Shown one piece after another: positions 33,371-45,200 of a stretch of 64,000 nt of DNA. A program made the translations under genes and the position numbers. This DNA comes from Podarcis raffonei (lineage: Eukaryota > Chordata > Lepidosauria > Squamata > Lacertidae): positions 48,982,001-49,046,000 of the forward strand of contig NC_070614.1 of assembly GCF_027172205.1 (NCBI RefSeq), given 5' to 3'. The notes beneath the pieces were generated by a model, which worked only from the letters and a program-made list of their open reading frames with translations, did no database searches and had not been told where the DNA came from. How positions within the stretch are numbered: position 1 is the first letter of the stretch; the number at the start of each line of letters is the position of its first letter.

Positions 33371-35329
33371 AAATCAAGGACAAGGGGCTTGGGGGGGCAG
33401 GCAGGCGGTGGAAGATCTGGGGTCCCCACAGATGAACCCAGGCTTGTAATTAGGGGAAAGGAACGCCATTTGGGAAACGGGAGAAAGAGGTTAAAGTTAT
33501 TTATGGATCATCACTCTCCGTGTCCCTAGGGGAGGCCATGCAGGTGCATAGCTAGAGGTTGCAGGAGGCTGGGGGGGGGGGGAATGCTGAATTTGCCGAC
33601 AGATTTCGCAGTACATTCAGAGCCATCTGCAGCTCCGAGCAAAGCAGCACCTGGGAGTCAGGAGCAGGCAACCGAGAAGTCGTGAGCAGGAAGCAGCAGA
33701 AGAATGGGTCACATAATTTACTCCTGGGGTGTGTGCACGCCCTCCATCTCCAAAGGAAGAAAAAGATCTGCCAAGATATCCATGAGCAAAACCAGCATGG
33801 GGGTGGGGAAAAATAATAATCTCACACCCTACAAGTCACACATTTCTGTCACAAGGATGGAGAAGGGAGCTGGAGGGTTGCTCCTCCGCTCCCACACCAG
33901 CTGGATCCTGTGGCTTTCAAGCGACAAACAACAGCCACAGCTGAGCAACTTAATGTGGTGCCGTGAACAGGCTCTGGCCATCTTCCTGCAAGACCAGGAG
34001 CAAAAAAAACCCCCGAAGCGCATCAATGCATGTACATCTGCACTCACCCAAGCAGTGAACGTTTGACCCAATTACCAACATATGCCTTGTATTTCACAAC
34101 TCTCTAAACACGGCGAAGAGAACAAGAGGAGAGAATCAGAAAATAAGACAAGGTGGCAGCTCAGGGAAACATGCGCTGTGAACAGCCGTTTTCTCTACGC
34201 TAACCACTCTCTCTGCCGGGCAAGAGGATCACGCACACTCGAGGAACCCCCTGGGAATAAAAGCTGCAGGAAATCCTGTGGGGTGGGGTAGCCCATGGAT
34301 CTTAGCTGTTTCCCACCAGGAGGCAAGCTTAGGTGGGCCAGCCAGGATCAAAAGACCCCTTTGAGTCACAAGGAGGGTGTGTAGGGATGAGTGATGGCGA
34401 GTGGGCTGAATCTGGCCCAGGGACACCCAGGCAGCCTAACCGCGGATGTTGACTTGCACCGTTCAAGCAAGGCATCCTGCCCAGAGCGTCGGTGGAAAAC
34501 AGTCCCTCTCTTTCTCAAATCAGTCATTCCTGAACAGGGAGCCATGGGAAGACTGGTGATGTGCCATAAACAAGTTAAAAGCCAAAGGCTCCTGGCAAGT
34601 CGACAGCAGGGGAAAGCGGATAAAGATCTAATGGTAGATCTCAAGATCAGCTGTCGGGACCAACAAGGTTTCAGACTCCCAGTTATTTGACAAGAGCAAC
34701 AAAAACGTGACTTCTTCTGCCTACATCAGGCTGCCAAATAAGCTGACAAACTGTGGACTTTGTGTGTGTGCAAATTCTGGGGCAGAAAATAAATTTCAAG
34801 GCTGTTGAGGCACCTTCTTACTCTTTAATTCTAATTTTATAGCTTTCGGACCTGGCTCTCATTTTGAGGAAACAAAAGTTGATCCAGCAAGCCTGAAAGG
34901 CTGGCCACCCCTAGTCCAGGGCTGCCCTGGACTTCCTCCTCTGGCCTTGGGGCCTTCCACTCATCAACTCTGCCAGGCATGGCAATTTTGCCAATTCTCT
35001 GGCATGAGGTGTGAGTGGACCCGTCAATCACTCCTGATGGAGAAATGCTTGGGTAGCTTTGAGGATGTTTCAGTTCTGACTTAATTTGGTGTACATGACT
35101 GAAGTGTGCATCTGTCCCCAGACGGTTTGGAAACATTTATCTAGACTCAGAACCACAGCATCCTCCTTGTCTCTCCAACAGTCTTAACCTGACAGACCCT
35201 CCCAATTATACTTTCATCCCCATATTTCAGCCTCAACCTGCAGGTGTGCATCACCCCTCAATTCCAGGAGTAGAAGCAACCTCACCTCTTGCTGCCCTTT
35301 CACTGCCGCAAAATGAAAAACACACCTAG

Positions 35330-36253
35330 CTACATTTGGTGACTTTTTATTATTCATTTATAAGCAAAAAAGAGAAAAAAAGAGAAAAAAAATTAAAAGA
35401 GACAGATAAAAAGAAAACCAAAATACACCTTCAAATTTGGGGATGGAGGGGGAAGGGGAAAGATGTGATCCAAGGGACTCGTTTGAGGGAAGGTGCGGCA
35501 GAAAATGGGAACATCAAGAAGAGGATACAGACCCAAGAAAAAGGAGGGGTGAGGGAAAGGAAAGGAAAGGGAGGAACGGGACGACATCCCCACACTATAG
35601 GCAACCTCAAGAGAGATTGAGAGGGGATTACAAAACACTGCTTGGGAAGGAGGGGGGGGATATCCCCTCGGGGCCAGGCCTCCCACCCAAATGCTGGTTC
35701 TCGACTCTCCCCATTTCCTCCCTCTCTGCTATGTACAAGACACACGTGCACACCCATCTGCAATGAGCTCAATTCATGAAGCCGTCCAGCAAATACCCAC
35801 AACACACCACTGGAGAGCAGAGGGTGGGAAAGAGGAATGGCAAATGTACACCCTGGCGCTGCAAGCCCCGCAGGGCCTCTGCCAGGAGGCAGCAAAAAAC
35901 AAGAAGAGATGCTGAGAGCCCACGTCTGTGGGGGAAACGGGTCCCTGGTCCTCCTGAGGGTCCCATGCAGGGGATTTAACGCAGCCCCCCCCCCCGCATC
36001 CGATTATGATTCCAGAATCAAGGGGAAGAACACCAACCCCCTCCCACCCCCAGGCTCCTGGTGGGAAGGGAATCGGAGTAAAATCAGTTCGCATTGAGAA
36101 GGGGCCCCGAGGAGGAGGGGGTGTTCCTTCAGAGTCCATCCCGCTCTGCCTTGCATTCAATGAGGGCGGTGATGTGGTGATGATGTGGAGATGATCATTC
36201 CCCTCCTGGCTCCGTGGGAGAGGGAGGGCAGGGGGGGAACCGGGTTGAGTTAC
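35330..36253 (-). CDS. RBM23: RBM23 last exon: final base of ATG, stop TAA and 3' UTR
   Basis: Acceptor TCTCTCCCCAG at 36254 on. The first base G completes the ATG split over the junction, and TAA (36252-36250) follows at once. The remaining ~920 bases are 3' UTR ending near AATAAA (35351-35346). Confidence 0.75.
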
Positions 36254-39200
36254 CTGGGGAGAGAGAGAGAGACACGTACAAGGATTAGGAAGGTACAGTA
36301 TAATCCCTCTCCGTCCAGAATCCAATTGCACAGATTTCATGCAAGCGCATGATAACCAACATAAAATACTGAGGGCAGATGAGGCCTTTGTGTGTTTGTT
36401 TCTAAAAGTAGAATTTTCTGAGCCACAAGGTTGCAGACAAAGGAAAAAAGGCTGGAAAACCATTTCTGGCAAACCACCTCTCTCTTTCCACCCCACTTCG
36501 CCACATAGGTTTCATGCCAAAATACTGCAGCTCAGAAAAATCACACTGAAGTTGTTTGATGTGAAAACAGTATATCCTGAGGAGAACTGTCAGAACATTG
36601 ATGGCCATTCCTGGCATCTGTGAGTAGCAAGTTTAGAAGTGAGGGGGATTCAGGGATAAGGCAGGAAGGGAACAGCCTGGCAGTGCATTCTGGGAATGCG
36701 GGAGAACACTAGGCCATGACGACTCCATTTCCACACACCAATTTAAGAGAGTATCAGCCCAATCTGGCTGAGGGAAATGAAACAGGCACCATTGTATTTC
36801 CCGGCACATAGTACACAACCCTTGCCCCACCCGTCTCTGTGATTCAGCCACTCACATTGTCTGGGGAGTGAAGAGGCCCGAAAGCTGGAAGCACTGGGAA
36901 GCCAATGTCTGTGAAGCCAGGTTCAGTGCTGGGCTGAGAGCTAGAAGTGGAGAAGAGGAAAACATTAAGAGATTCCCAAACAAGACAGTGGGTAAAACAG
37001 GTTCATGCCTTAGGGTGCTATGCAAGCTTCTTAGCAGAGACCTCTGTAAGCAGGCTGGGCAAACGTCTGGTTGGATTATGGCCAGGGTAGCCTTCCCCTA
37101 CTGGGTGCCCTCAAGAGGTTGGGCTACAAATTCCCATCAGCCCCAGACAGCATCGTCAATATTAAGCGGTGATGGGAGATTATGGTTCAACAAGATCTGA
37201 AGAGCACCAGGTTAGGAAAGCTTCATCCACTGGAGAATAGCAGAATGCATGCCTTGAACGCAGAGTGACCCGTATTTCCGTAATCTGCAGCACCTCCAGT
37301 TTAGAGAAGCTCATGCAGCAGAGGTAGAAAGGACCTATCCCCAAGACTGTGGAGAACTGCTGCGAGTCAGAGCAGAAAATGGGGCTGATGACTGGCTCAG
37401 TATAAAGAGGTATCTCCATACACAATTCCCAAGAGTGTACAACAACGGTCAGGGATCTGTCTCCTTGCTAAAGATGCTTTATTAAAGATTGTGGCTGGAC
37501 CTCATGTCCCTCAAGGTTCTCATCAGGGTCACACACACCCCACCCCCAAAAAAGCCCATCCAATGGATCACACCCATTTCCCACCTTACCTGTCAGGGCA
37601 GCTGGGTTCAGTGCTCCCAGGGGTATCGCTCCGTTGAGCTGCAGGGCCGCCTGAGCAGCGGCTGTAGTTGACAAGGGGATCCCAGAACCTGCTGAGAGGG
37701 GAGAAGCCCCAAAGGGGAGACTCAGCCACAGACACCTTTTCATCCAACAAGCATTTCCTTAGCAGAAGGCGTTAAGTGATTTAACAACTCTTTGCCCTAG
37801 GCTGCTGCCTGAGCCACAAGTATATTGGGACGTGAATGAGGACCCTTTCAAAAGTTTCCCCTGCACTCCCCCAAATCCCAGTCTGAGGTTAGTGATAGGC
37901 ACTTTTCGGTGCACAGAAGCTCCCCACAAATCTCCACCCCTCAAGTGCAGATGGCCACAAAAACTCTCCGAAGCAACTGAAGAATTCCAAGGGGATCTCT
38001 CTTTTAGTATGACTAAATGCTCAAAAATAGTGAAAGCTGTTATGATGAATCCAATGAAGTTTTTTTTGCTCTCCTTCCCACAAAATGGTCAACTGTAATC
38101 ATTTCGGACAATTCTGCAGGAACCGCAACTGTCCTCTTAGTGTCTCCTCTTCCCCTTAATATTATTCTGATTTCCTTCCCAGCATATCACAAAGGCCCAG
38201 AGAGGACAGCACCCTCTAATAATTTATCCTTGCAATCTTATGAGGCAGGCTACCTGGAGATCATAGCAGAGAGCACTGACCTCTGTAAGAAGCAAGACTC
38301 CTGTCATGTTGAACAGAGGGGCCTGGGGAAGAAGGGAAGCAGACCTAATCTGCAGCCAAAGGGAGGCACAGTGTTCCTGCTTCTGCCACACTAACTCTTT
38401 TCTCCATGAGAACAGAAAATGAAGTACATCGAAGGGTTCTAATTTAGGAGGAGCTGACACAGACGGAGGAAGGGATACAGATTTATTCCATCCCCTCTAA
38501 TAGAACCAATGCAAGAAAAGGTGTAATTAGCCAGCAGGTGTGGGTGGGGCTGAAGTTCTCTAAACCTGAACTAGGGGGCAACCTTCTTCTTCTCCTTGCC
38601 CATTACCATAACTGTTAATAACGAAAGTATAGAAGAGAGGCTGGAGTATTGTGATTTCCTCATCCCTCCACGCCACCTTCACCCACCCCTGGGTTTGCAG
38701 AACTTTCAGCTTCATAAAGAGTTCTGGAGAACTTGGAAGGTTGCTCAATGTTTTGTGGCATTTCAGTTGGTCGTAATACTATTACTATTATTATTATTAC
38801 TACTATTAAATTTTCTATACCACCCTTCATCCAAAGATCAGAGGGCAGTTCGCAATATAAAAACACAAAAATATATAAGGTAACTCCAAACAAAAACAAT
38901 ACATTCCCTGCCTGCGCAATTAAATTAGCCAAAGGCCAATAGAAGAGGAACCTTTTTGATCTGGCACCTAAAGATTTGCAATGAATCTGCCAGGCGAGCC
39001 TCCCTGGGGAAAGTGTTCCATAAGTGGGGAACCACTGAAGAAAGGCCCACTTGTGTGTTGCCACCCTCTGGACCTCTTGTGGAAGAGGCACACAAAGGGC
39101 CTCAGATGGTGATTGCAGGGTCCAGGTTCATATATGGAGAGGCAGTCCTTGAGCTATTGCGGTCCTGAGTATTGCCCAACTACTTGATTTTGGTGTGTTC

Positions 39201-42200
39201 CCAGTTAAAGAGAGTTCAAAATGGCCTGGGAAGGGGATATCTGAAGGACCGTCTTCTACTGTACAATCCCTTGAAAACAGAGATCTAGAGATGAGGTCCT
39301 ATTTGCAAGGTACACCCCTAGAGGCAAGCTAGGCAGATGTCTACTAGAAGCAGGTGCCTTCCTGGTGGTACCCGTTCCCTTCCATAAAATTTACTTCCCA
39401 TCAGATCAAGACCCTCAATTGTAGTGCCAAGCTTTTAAAGACTGCTGCTCTCCAGACATCCATCTTCTTGTTAATATTGCTTTTATTGCTCCCTGCATGG
39501 CATTATCACTTCTTAATAAACAAATCAGTTTGTTTCCATGACTCATGTGAAGAAATCTCTCCCAGTTTCCTCGTTGCTCAATTCCTACCAGGAAACTCAC
39601 CTTCTGCCAGTTTGGCCATGAGCTGGAGCTGGGAGCCAGTGGTGCTGAGATTAAGGGCCGACCGCTCGGGCTCATCGCCATCCGGGAAGGTGATGTCGGT
39701 GGTGCCGTCCAGCCGCTCAGTGACCTGCCCCACCCGCATGGGTCGGCCGGCCAGCTCGAAACCATTCAGCTGCTCCAGGGCACGCCGGGCACACTCAGCC
39801 TCTGCAAACTGACAGGGGGAGAAAGTGCTTTAAAAGGGAAGTACCTGAGGCTCCCCACCCACCTGCAAAGCCAGGTGAGAAGAGATACATACCGTGATGA
39901 AGCCATAGCCCTTGGACTGCCCAGTATCCTGGTCACGCATCAGAACAATGCTGTCAATCTGCACGCAGGACGAAAAAGCCACAAATCAGAACTCCGTGAG
40001 CCCCCACCACACTCCGCCCACTCGCTCCTCCAGCCCTCCCACCTCACCCCAGTTATGGCCTCCTACCTTGCCAAAGGGCTCAAAGATCCCGCGCAGCATC
40101 TCTTTGGTGATGTTGCAGTGGAGGGAGCCAACGTAGAGCCGCATGGGCCCCCCACTGCCTTTCTGAAGGTTGTTAGCCATGGCTGCCAGCCGGTTCTTCT
40201 CTGCCTAAGGCCAGGGAAAACCAGGCAGGATTAGAAACAGCCGCAAGCAATAGGCATTATTTTTTAAAAAAACCAAATGTTTTTTCCAAACATTTGTTCC
40301 CACAAGATGGCTCGCAATATTAAAAACAGTAAAAGTGTTAAAAGGTTGAGAGCCGGGTATGAGTCTTACACAACTGTAAGCAGCTCCTCATCCCCTGGCC
40401 TTTGCACAAACATGCCCAAAGGAGTATCTTACTAACTCTGGGCTTGGGCTTTAAGAACTTCCAGCCCTTTCCTTAAAAACCCAACCCTGCCAGTTCCTCT
40501 TTTGCTTTACCTCTCCGCATCATCTCTAGCTCCATTTTCTGCCATTAACGTGTTCACTGGGTCACACACACCTACCCCAATCCACACCCTTCCTTCTCTT
40601 TCTCGGGCCACGCATACTAAGTTTCTTTACCCGCCCCCTCCCACCTCAAATGTGTCTCGCACCTGGGAGGCCTGGACAATGATGGGCACCCCGAGAAGGC
40701 GCTGCCCTGTCAGCCCAATGGCCAACGGTACTGACTGGATCTCACAGAACTCCACGTAGGCGATGCCCTTGGAGCGGCGGGAGTTTCGGTCAGAGATGAT
40801 CCGCACATCGCGCACCTGCTCGGAGGTACAAGGGGAGGCAAGTGAGAGACGGAACGGCTGCAGGAAGCCCATAGAAGTGCAGCTGAGGACGACTAAAGAG
40901 GCGTTTCTGGTTGAGATCACTGGGTACCATGCAGAACACAGAGGGAACTGTGGGTTTCAAGACTGCACTTGAAGGGGGGAGGGGAAATAAGCAGATGTCA
41001 AAGCCCAATGGAGGGAGGGAGGGGAAATGGCCAACCTTGCCGACAGCGGAGAAAAAGTCCTCAAGGTCACGTGGGCGAATGCGGGCAGCCAGCTGCATGC
41101 AGAAGACAGTGCGGGCATCACGCTCCTCTGGGCTCAAGCTGCCCAAGGGCTCCCTGTGGGAGAAAAGCAGAAGTTGCCAAGGAGGTTCAAACCTGGGAGG
41201 AGGAACTCAACAAGCCTTCTTGGTTCTGGGGGACAAGGGTGGGCAGATGTGGGGGACTCCCTGGTCCTGAACGGGGTAACTGTGCCCCTGGAGGACCAGG
41301 TGCACAGCCTGGGGGTCATTTTGGACTCACAGTTGTCCACGGAGGTGCAGGTTAATTCTGCATGCAAGGCAACTGTCTACCAGCTCCATCTGGTACACTG
41401 GCTGAGACCCTACCTGCCTGTGCCCTGTTTTGCCAGAGTGGTGCGTGCTCTGGTTATCTCCCACTTTGACTACTGCAACACGCTCTACATGGGGCTACCT
41501 TCGAAGGTGACTCAGAAACTACAACTAATCCAGAATGTAGCAGCTAGACTGGTCACTGCAAGTGGCCACCGGGACCATATAACACCGGCCCTAAAGGATC
41601 TACATTGGCTCCCAGTACATTCCCAAGCCCAATTCAAAGTGTTGGTGCAGACCTTCAAAGCCTTAAATGGCCTCAGCCCTGTATACCTAAAGGAACATCT
41701 CCATCCCATTGTTCAGCCTGAACACTTGAGATCCAGCACTGAGGGCCTACTGGCGGAAGTGAGGTTACAGGGAACCAGGCAGAGCGCCCTCTTGGTAGTG
41801 GTGCCCATCCTATGGACTCCCCTCCCATCAGATGTCAAAGAGATAAACAACTTTTTTACTTTTAGAAGACATCTGTATAGGGAAGTTTTTAACATCTGAT
41901 GTTTTGTTGTGTTTTTATATTTTGCTGTAAGGTGTCCAGAGTGGCTGGGGCAACCCAGTCAGATTGGCGGCATATAAAAAAATAAATTATCATTATTATT
42001 ACTATTATGGCCCAAGAATCACCACCACCAAGCCCTCCCCAGTCACAAACACTCACCGGAGGGGGCTTTTCTCTCTGTACAAGGGACTCTTACTGTGCCC
42101 AAACCGACGCCTGCAAGGAAAGGGAATGGGACACAATGCAAGATAGCCTAGTTCAACCACGAGAGCACAAACAGAGCAACCACTGTCAAAATACACCAAC

Positions 42201-45200
42201 TACCAAGTCCTTTCTCATTTGCTTGAGATCAAAGCCAAGAGAAAACATCCCTAGGCAAGTGACAGCCTGGCTATCAAGGGAGATGCTCAGTACCACTGCT
42301 ACTATCTGCTGCCATATATTACCCACACCCCAATACTGCTGCTTCCTTCTTAGCTCTTTCACCTGAAACACCTTCCAGGGCAGGGTTCAGATAGGAAGTA
42401 GGAATCCTATACTGTTTATATACAGATTGTCTAGCCACTGTGGGGAACCTTTGGCCACCCGGATGCTGCTGAACTACAACCCTCCGCAGCCCCAGCAATA
42501 ACAACAAAGGGTCAAGGTTCATCCAGGTTGTGGTTAAGCAAACACCTGGAAGGCCAAAGGTTGTTATGTACATTGATTACTGTGCATTTCATTTGCATTG
42601 TACAATACATTTGCATTGTTTGCATATTGTCCGCTACGTTAGGCATCCAGTCTGAAATTCATTTTTAAAAAGGGAGATTTGTGCATTAAATAAAATGGGG
42701 GGGGGTGTTTCTGGGATATGCAATGGGTGGAGAAAGCTTCAAACCATTTCATGGAGACGCTGCTATGGCAGAGCAGAGGATTCGAGAGACATGGAAAGGA
42801 GACTGAGGGAGAAGCTCAGAGGGACATGGTCCATTGCTACAAGACAGGCATTAACTCAGCCTCTCGAGCCATCCCTGTTGCTGACACAGCTAAGACGAAT
42901 TATTTCCTCTCTTTGCATTAAACATTTGATCACCCGGGGCTTTTGTGACAGGACTGTGGCAGTGTCCCTTACCCAGGGGGTGGGGGGCTCCGGTAGCGCA
43001 CTCTCTCGTCCCGCCGGCGCTCTCTGCTGCGAGACCGGCTGCCCCGCCTGCGGTCCCGGCTGCGGCTCCGGTGGCGGCTTCTGCTCCGGTGGCGGCTACG
43101 GCGATCTCTGCTGCGGCTGCGCCTGCGGTGGCGGTCTCGGTCCCGACTGCGGCTAGAAGAGGTTTGAAGAATGAGAAAGGATTATGAAGCATGGCAGCCT
43201 CCCCCAAACTGCCCTCGTTGCGCCTCCTACCGCAGGACAGGGAACTAAACGTGCTGGGTGATACCAGGCCCTCCTTTCACCCCACGGTGCACGACACATT
43301 TAAAGTACGTTCAGAATCCTGGGAACTGCAGTCGCACCCCCCGGTGCTACAATTGCCAGGACCCTTCCCCCGGAAAGTCTGCGGGGGAAGTTTGTGGAAT
43401 GCACTTTAAATGCATGGCGTGGATCTGCCCAAAGATACTGGCTGAAATGCATGCATGCAGCTAAAATCCAACCATCCTGGCCAAAATCCTCCAATCTCTC
43501 TGGAGCATGCAAAGGGAAGTGCTCCCCCTCTCGCTCTCCCTGGATAATAAGCTCCTGACAGCTACATGTTTGCCAACCATGGCAAGCGGGGGTCCTAGAC
43601 TAGCAACCCACACAGCTCCTTGCTCACTGCTCAATCCTCTCTCTGTGCTCGTTGGAGCCCATCCCTACCTACCTATGTCTGTGGTCACGGCTCCTGCTAC
43701 GACTCTTGCTCCTCTTCTTTTTGCTGCAATCGGGAAGGAAGGAAGGTGAGAGATGCGCAGGAAAGAGGGAGGGGAGAAGGAAACGCCAGAGGAAGCAGAC
43801 CAACTCACCTGCTGCTTTCCCCGCTGCTGCTGGGGGCGCTTTCTTTCTTTGCGTCCTTTGCTTGCTCCTCCTGAGGCGGCTGGAAAAAGGGTCAGAAGAC
43901 AGAAGAGAGGGGGGTAATATGCAGTCCCTGCTCCTCCCTCGCATGCCTTGAAGCCCAGCCCCACTCTGCCCACCCCCCAGCTGCTCCCGACCGCTTTCAT
44001 ACATTACCTGTGCTGTGGGGGGATCAGCTGGTGGCTTTGAGGGTCCTGGCTGGGCCTGGAGCAAACACAGGAGGGATGGGCCCAGCAGGGAAGGGTCACT
44101 GAGACACACAGGGAGAGGGGGGCATACACACACACTCTCCACCATTCCTCACCCCACTCAAACCAAGAAAACAACAGCAACCCAAAACACGTTTCTTCCC
44201 ATATGTCTAGCACAGAGCAGCACATCTGAGGGACCTGGGAGAATCACTGGCAGTACGTCCAAGCTCATTAATTATACGAGGCATGGGAGGGGGGACCCAG
44301 AACCCCAACACTTACAATTAAAGCAGCTGCACCCTCCCGCTCCTTGGAGGGTGCAGCTGCTTTAAGATACTACGCTTTTAACGTTTTGTCTTTTGTAAAA
44401 ATTAGGAGCACAGCTGCAAGAACAACTGAGTACTTAAGCTGCCTCAGCAGACTGGGACATAAGAGCAAAACACACACATGCACCCCAATATAGGCCTGTC
44501 CCCCACCAAATGCTGGGAGGGGGACCTCCAGGGCTCTTTGGCAGGGAGATAAGCCACCTTTGAAGTTTGAAAACCAAAGAGTTTTCATTAGGAAAGTTAG
44601 AATTATTAGCTTTTCATATCTGGCATGTACCAAAACTCCCCCTGACCATCATTCTACTACCAGGAATTGTTTCCTTTAAAAAAAACACAATATACTGTTC
44701 AACGCAGAATTGTTGCAAGTAGTTGATCTTCAGCAACTCAACTTTCAAGGGGGTTTCCCTCTGCTTAAAGAAGGGTCAGATCTGCTTGCCTTACACCCAC
44801 TTTGAAACTGGTGCAGGATTTGCTTCCCTGAGAACCCCAACTTCTACTGTAAAGAAAAAAAATGTTTCACCCACTGTTTAGCCTACCCAAAATACCAGTG
44901 ATATTAAACTGAGTTCTCTCCTTTTGCCAAAACCCACTCCAGGAACATTTACCTGGCAAGCATTCAGTTTCCAGGGGGGGACCGGGACCGGGGACCTGCA
45001 GTCGGAATCATCAACAACAAAATTCCTTGATTTAATTAACACAGAATTTGTTGTTTTCGAGCTAATAACTGCATGAGCCAAGGCTCTGCATGGGATGCTG
45101 TTGTTCTGGTCACAACAGCAGGTGGGGCGAAGTGCCACATGCAACCAATGCTTAAGAAGAGATAAACGTCACCACGGCCAAAATCGTGGCCAGATTCGCA

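Larger units (their letters stand above)
29873..35329. other. REM2-RBM23 tail-to-tail intergenic region
   Basis: No gene is recognised. It contains the interspersed repeat (30740-31090), a tRNA-headed SINE (31999-32327) with another repeat fragment (32335-32395), and a non-repetitive segment with X-box-like motifs (33160-33370). The rest shows nothing I can name. Confidence 0.6.
36941..39600 (-). other. RBM23 introns between C-terminal exons
   Basis: Apart from the exon at 37590-37688, this holds a fold-back MITE (about 37085-37200) and a LINE 3' end on the minus strand (38775-39175). No other exon. Confidence 0.6.

Noticed and set aside
35774-36496. 240-residue minus-strand open frame past the RBM23 stop
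   Set aside because: Considered as a possible UHM extension like RBM39's. It has no RRM/UHM motifs and matches 3' UTR and intron.
36926-36940. CTCTCAG as RBM23 acceptor
   Set aside because: Using this AG gives CC CAG CAC TGA, an early stop; the TAG four codons upstream restores the conserved ALSPALNL frame.
41027-41899. 290-residue open frame on the plus strand
   Set aside because: Its recognisable part is L2 reverse-transcriptase C-terminus followed by the LINE 3' end; the start overlaps an RBM23 exon antisense.
42890-43207. Ala/Gly/Cys-rich open frames on both strands
   Set aside because: Other-frame readings of the RBM23 RS-domain repeats.
44325-44365. Inverted CAGCTGC repeat as a regulatory hairpin
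   Set aside because: Short, interrupted and inside an intron; nothing else supports a function.
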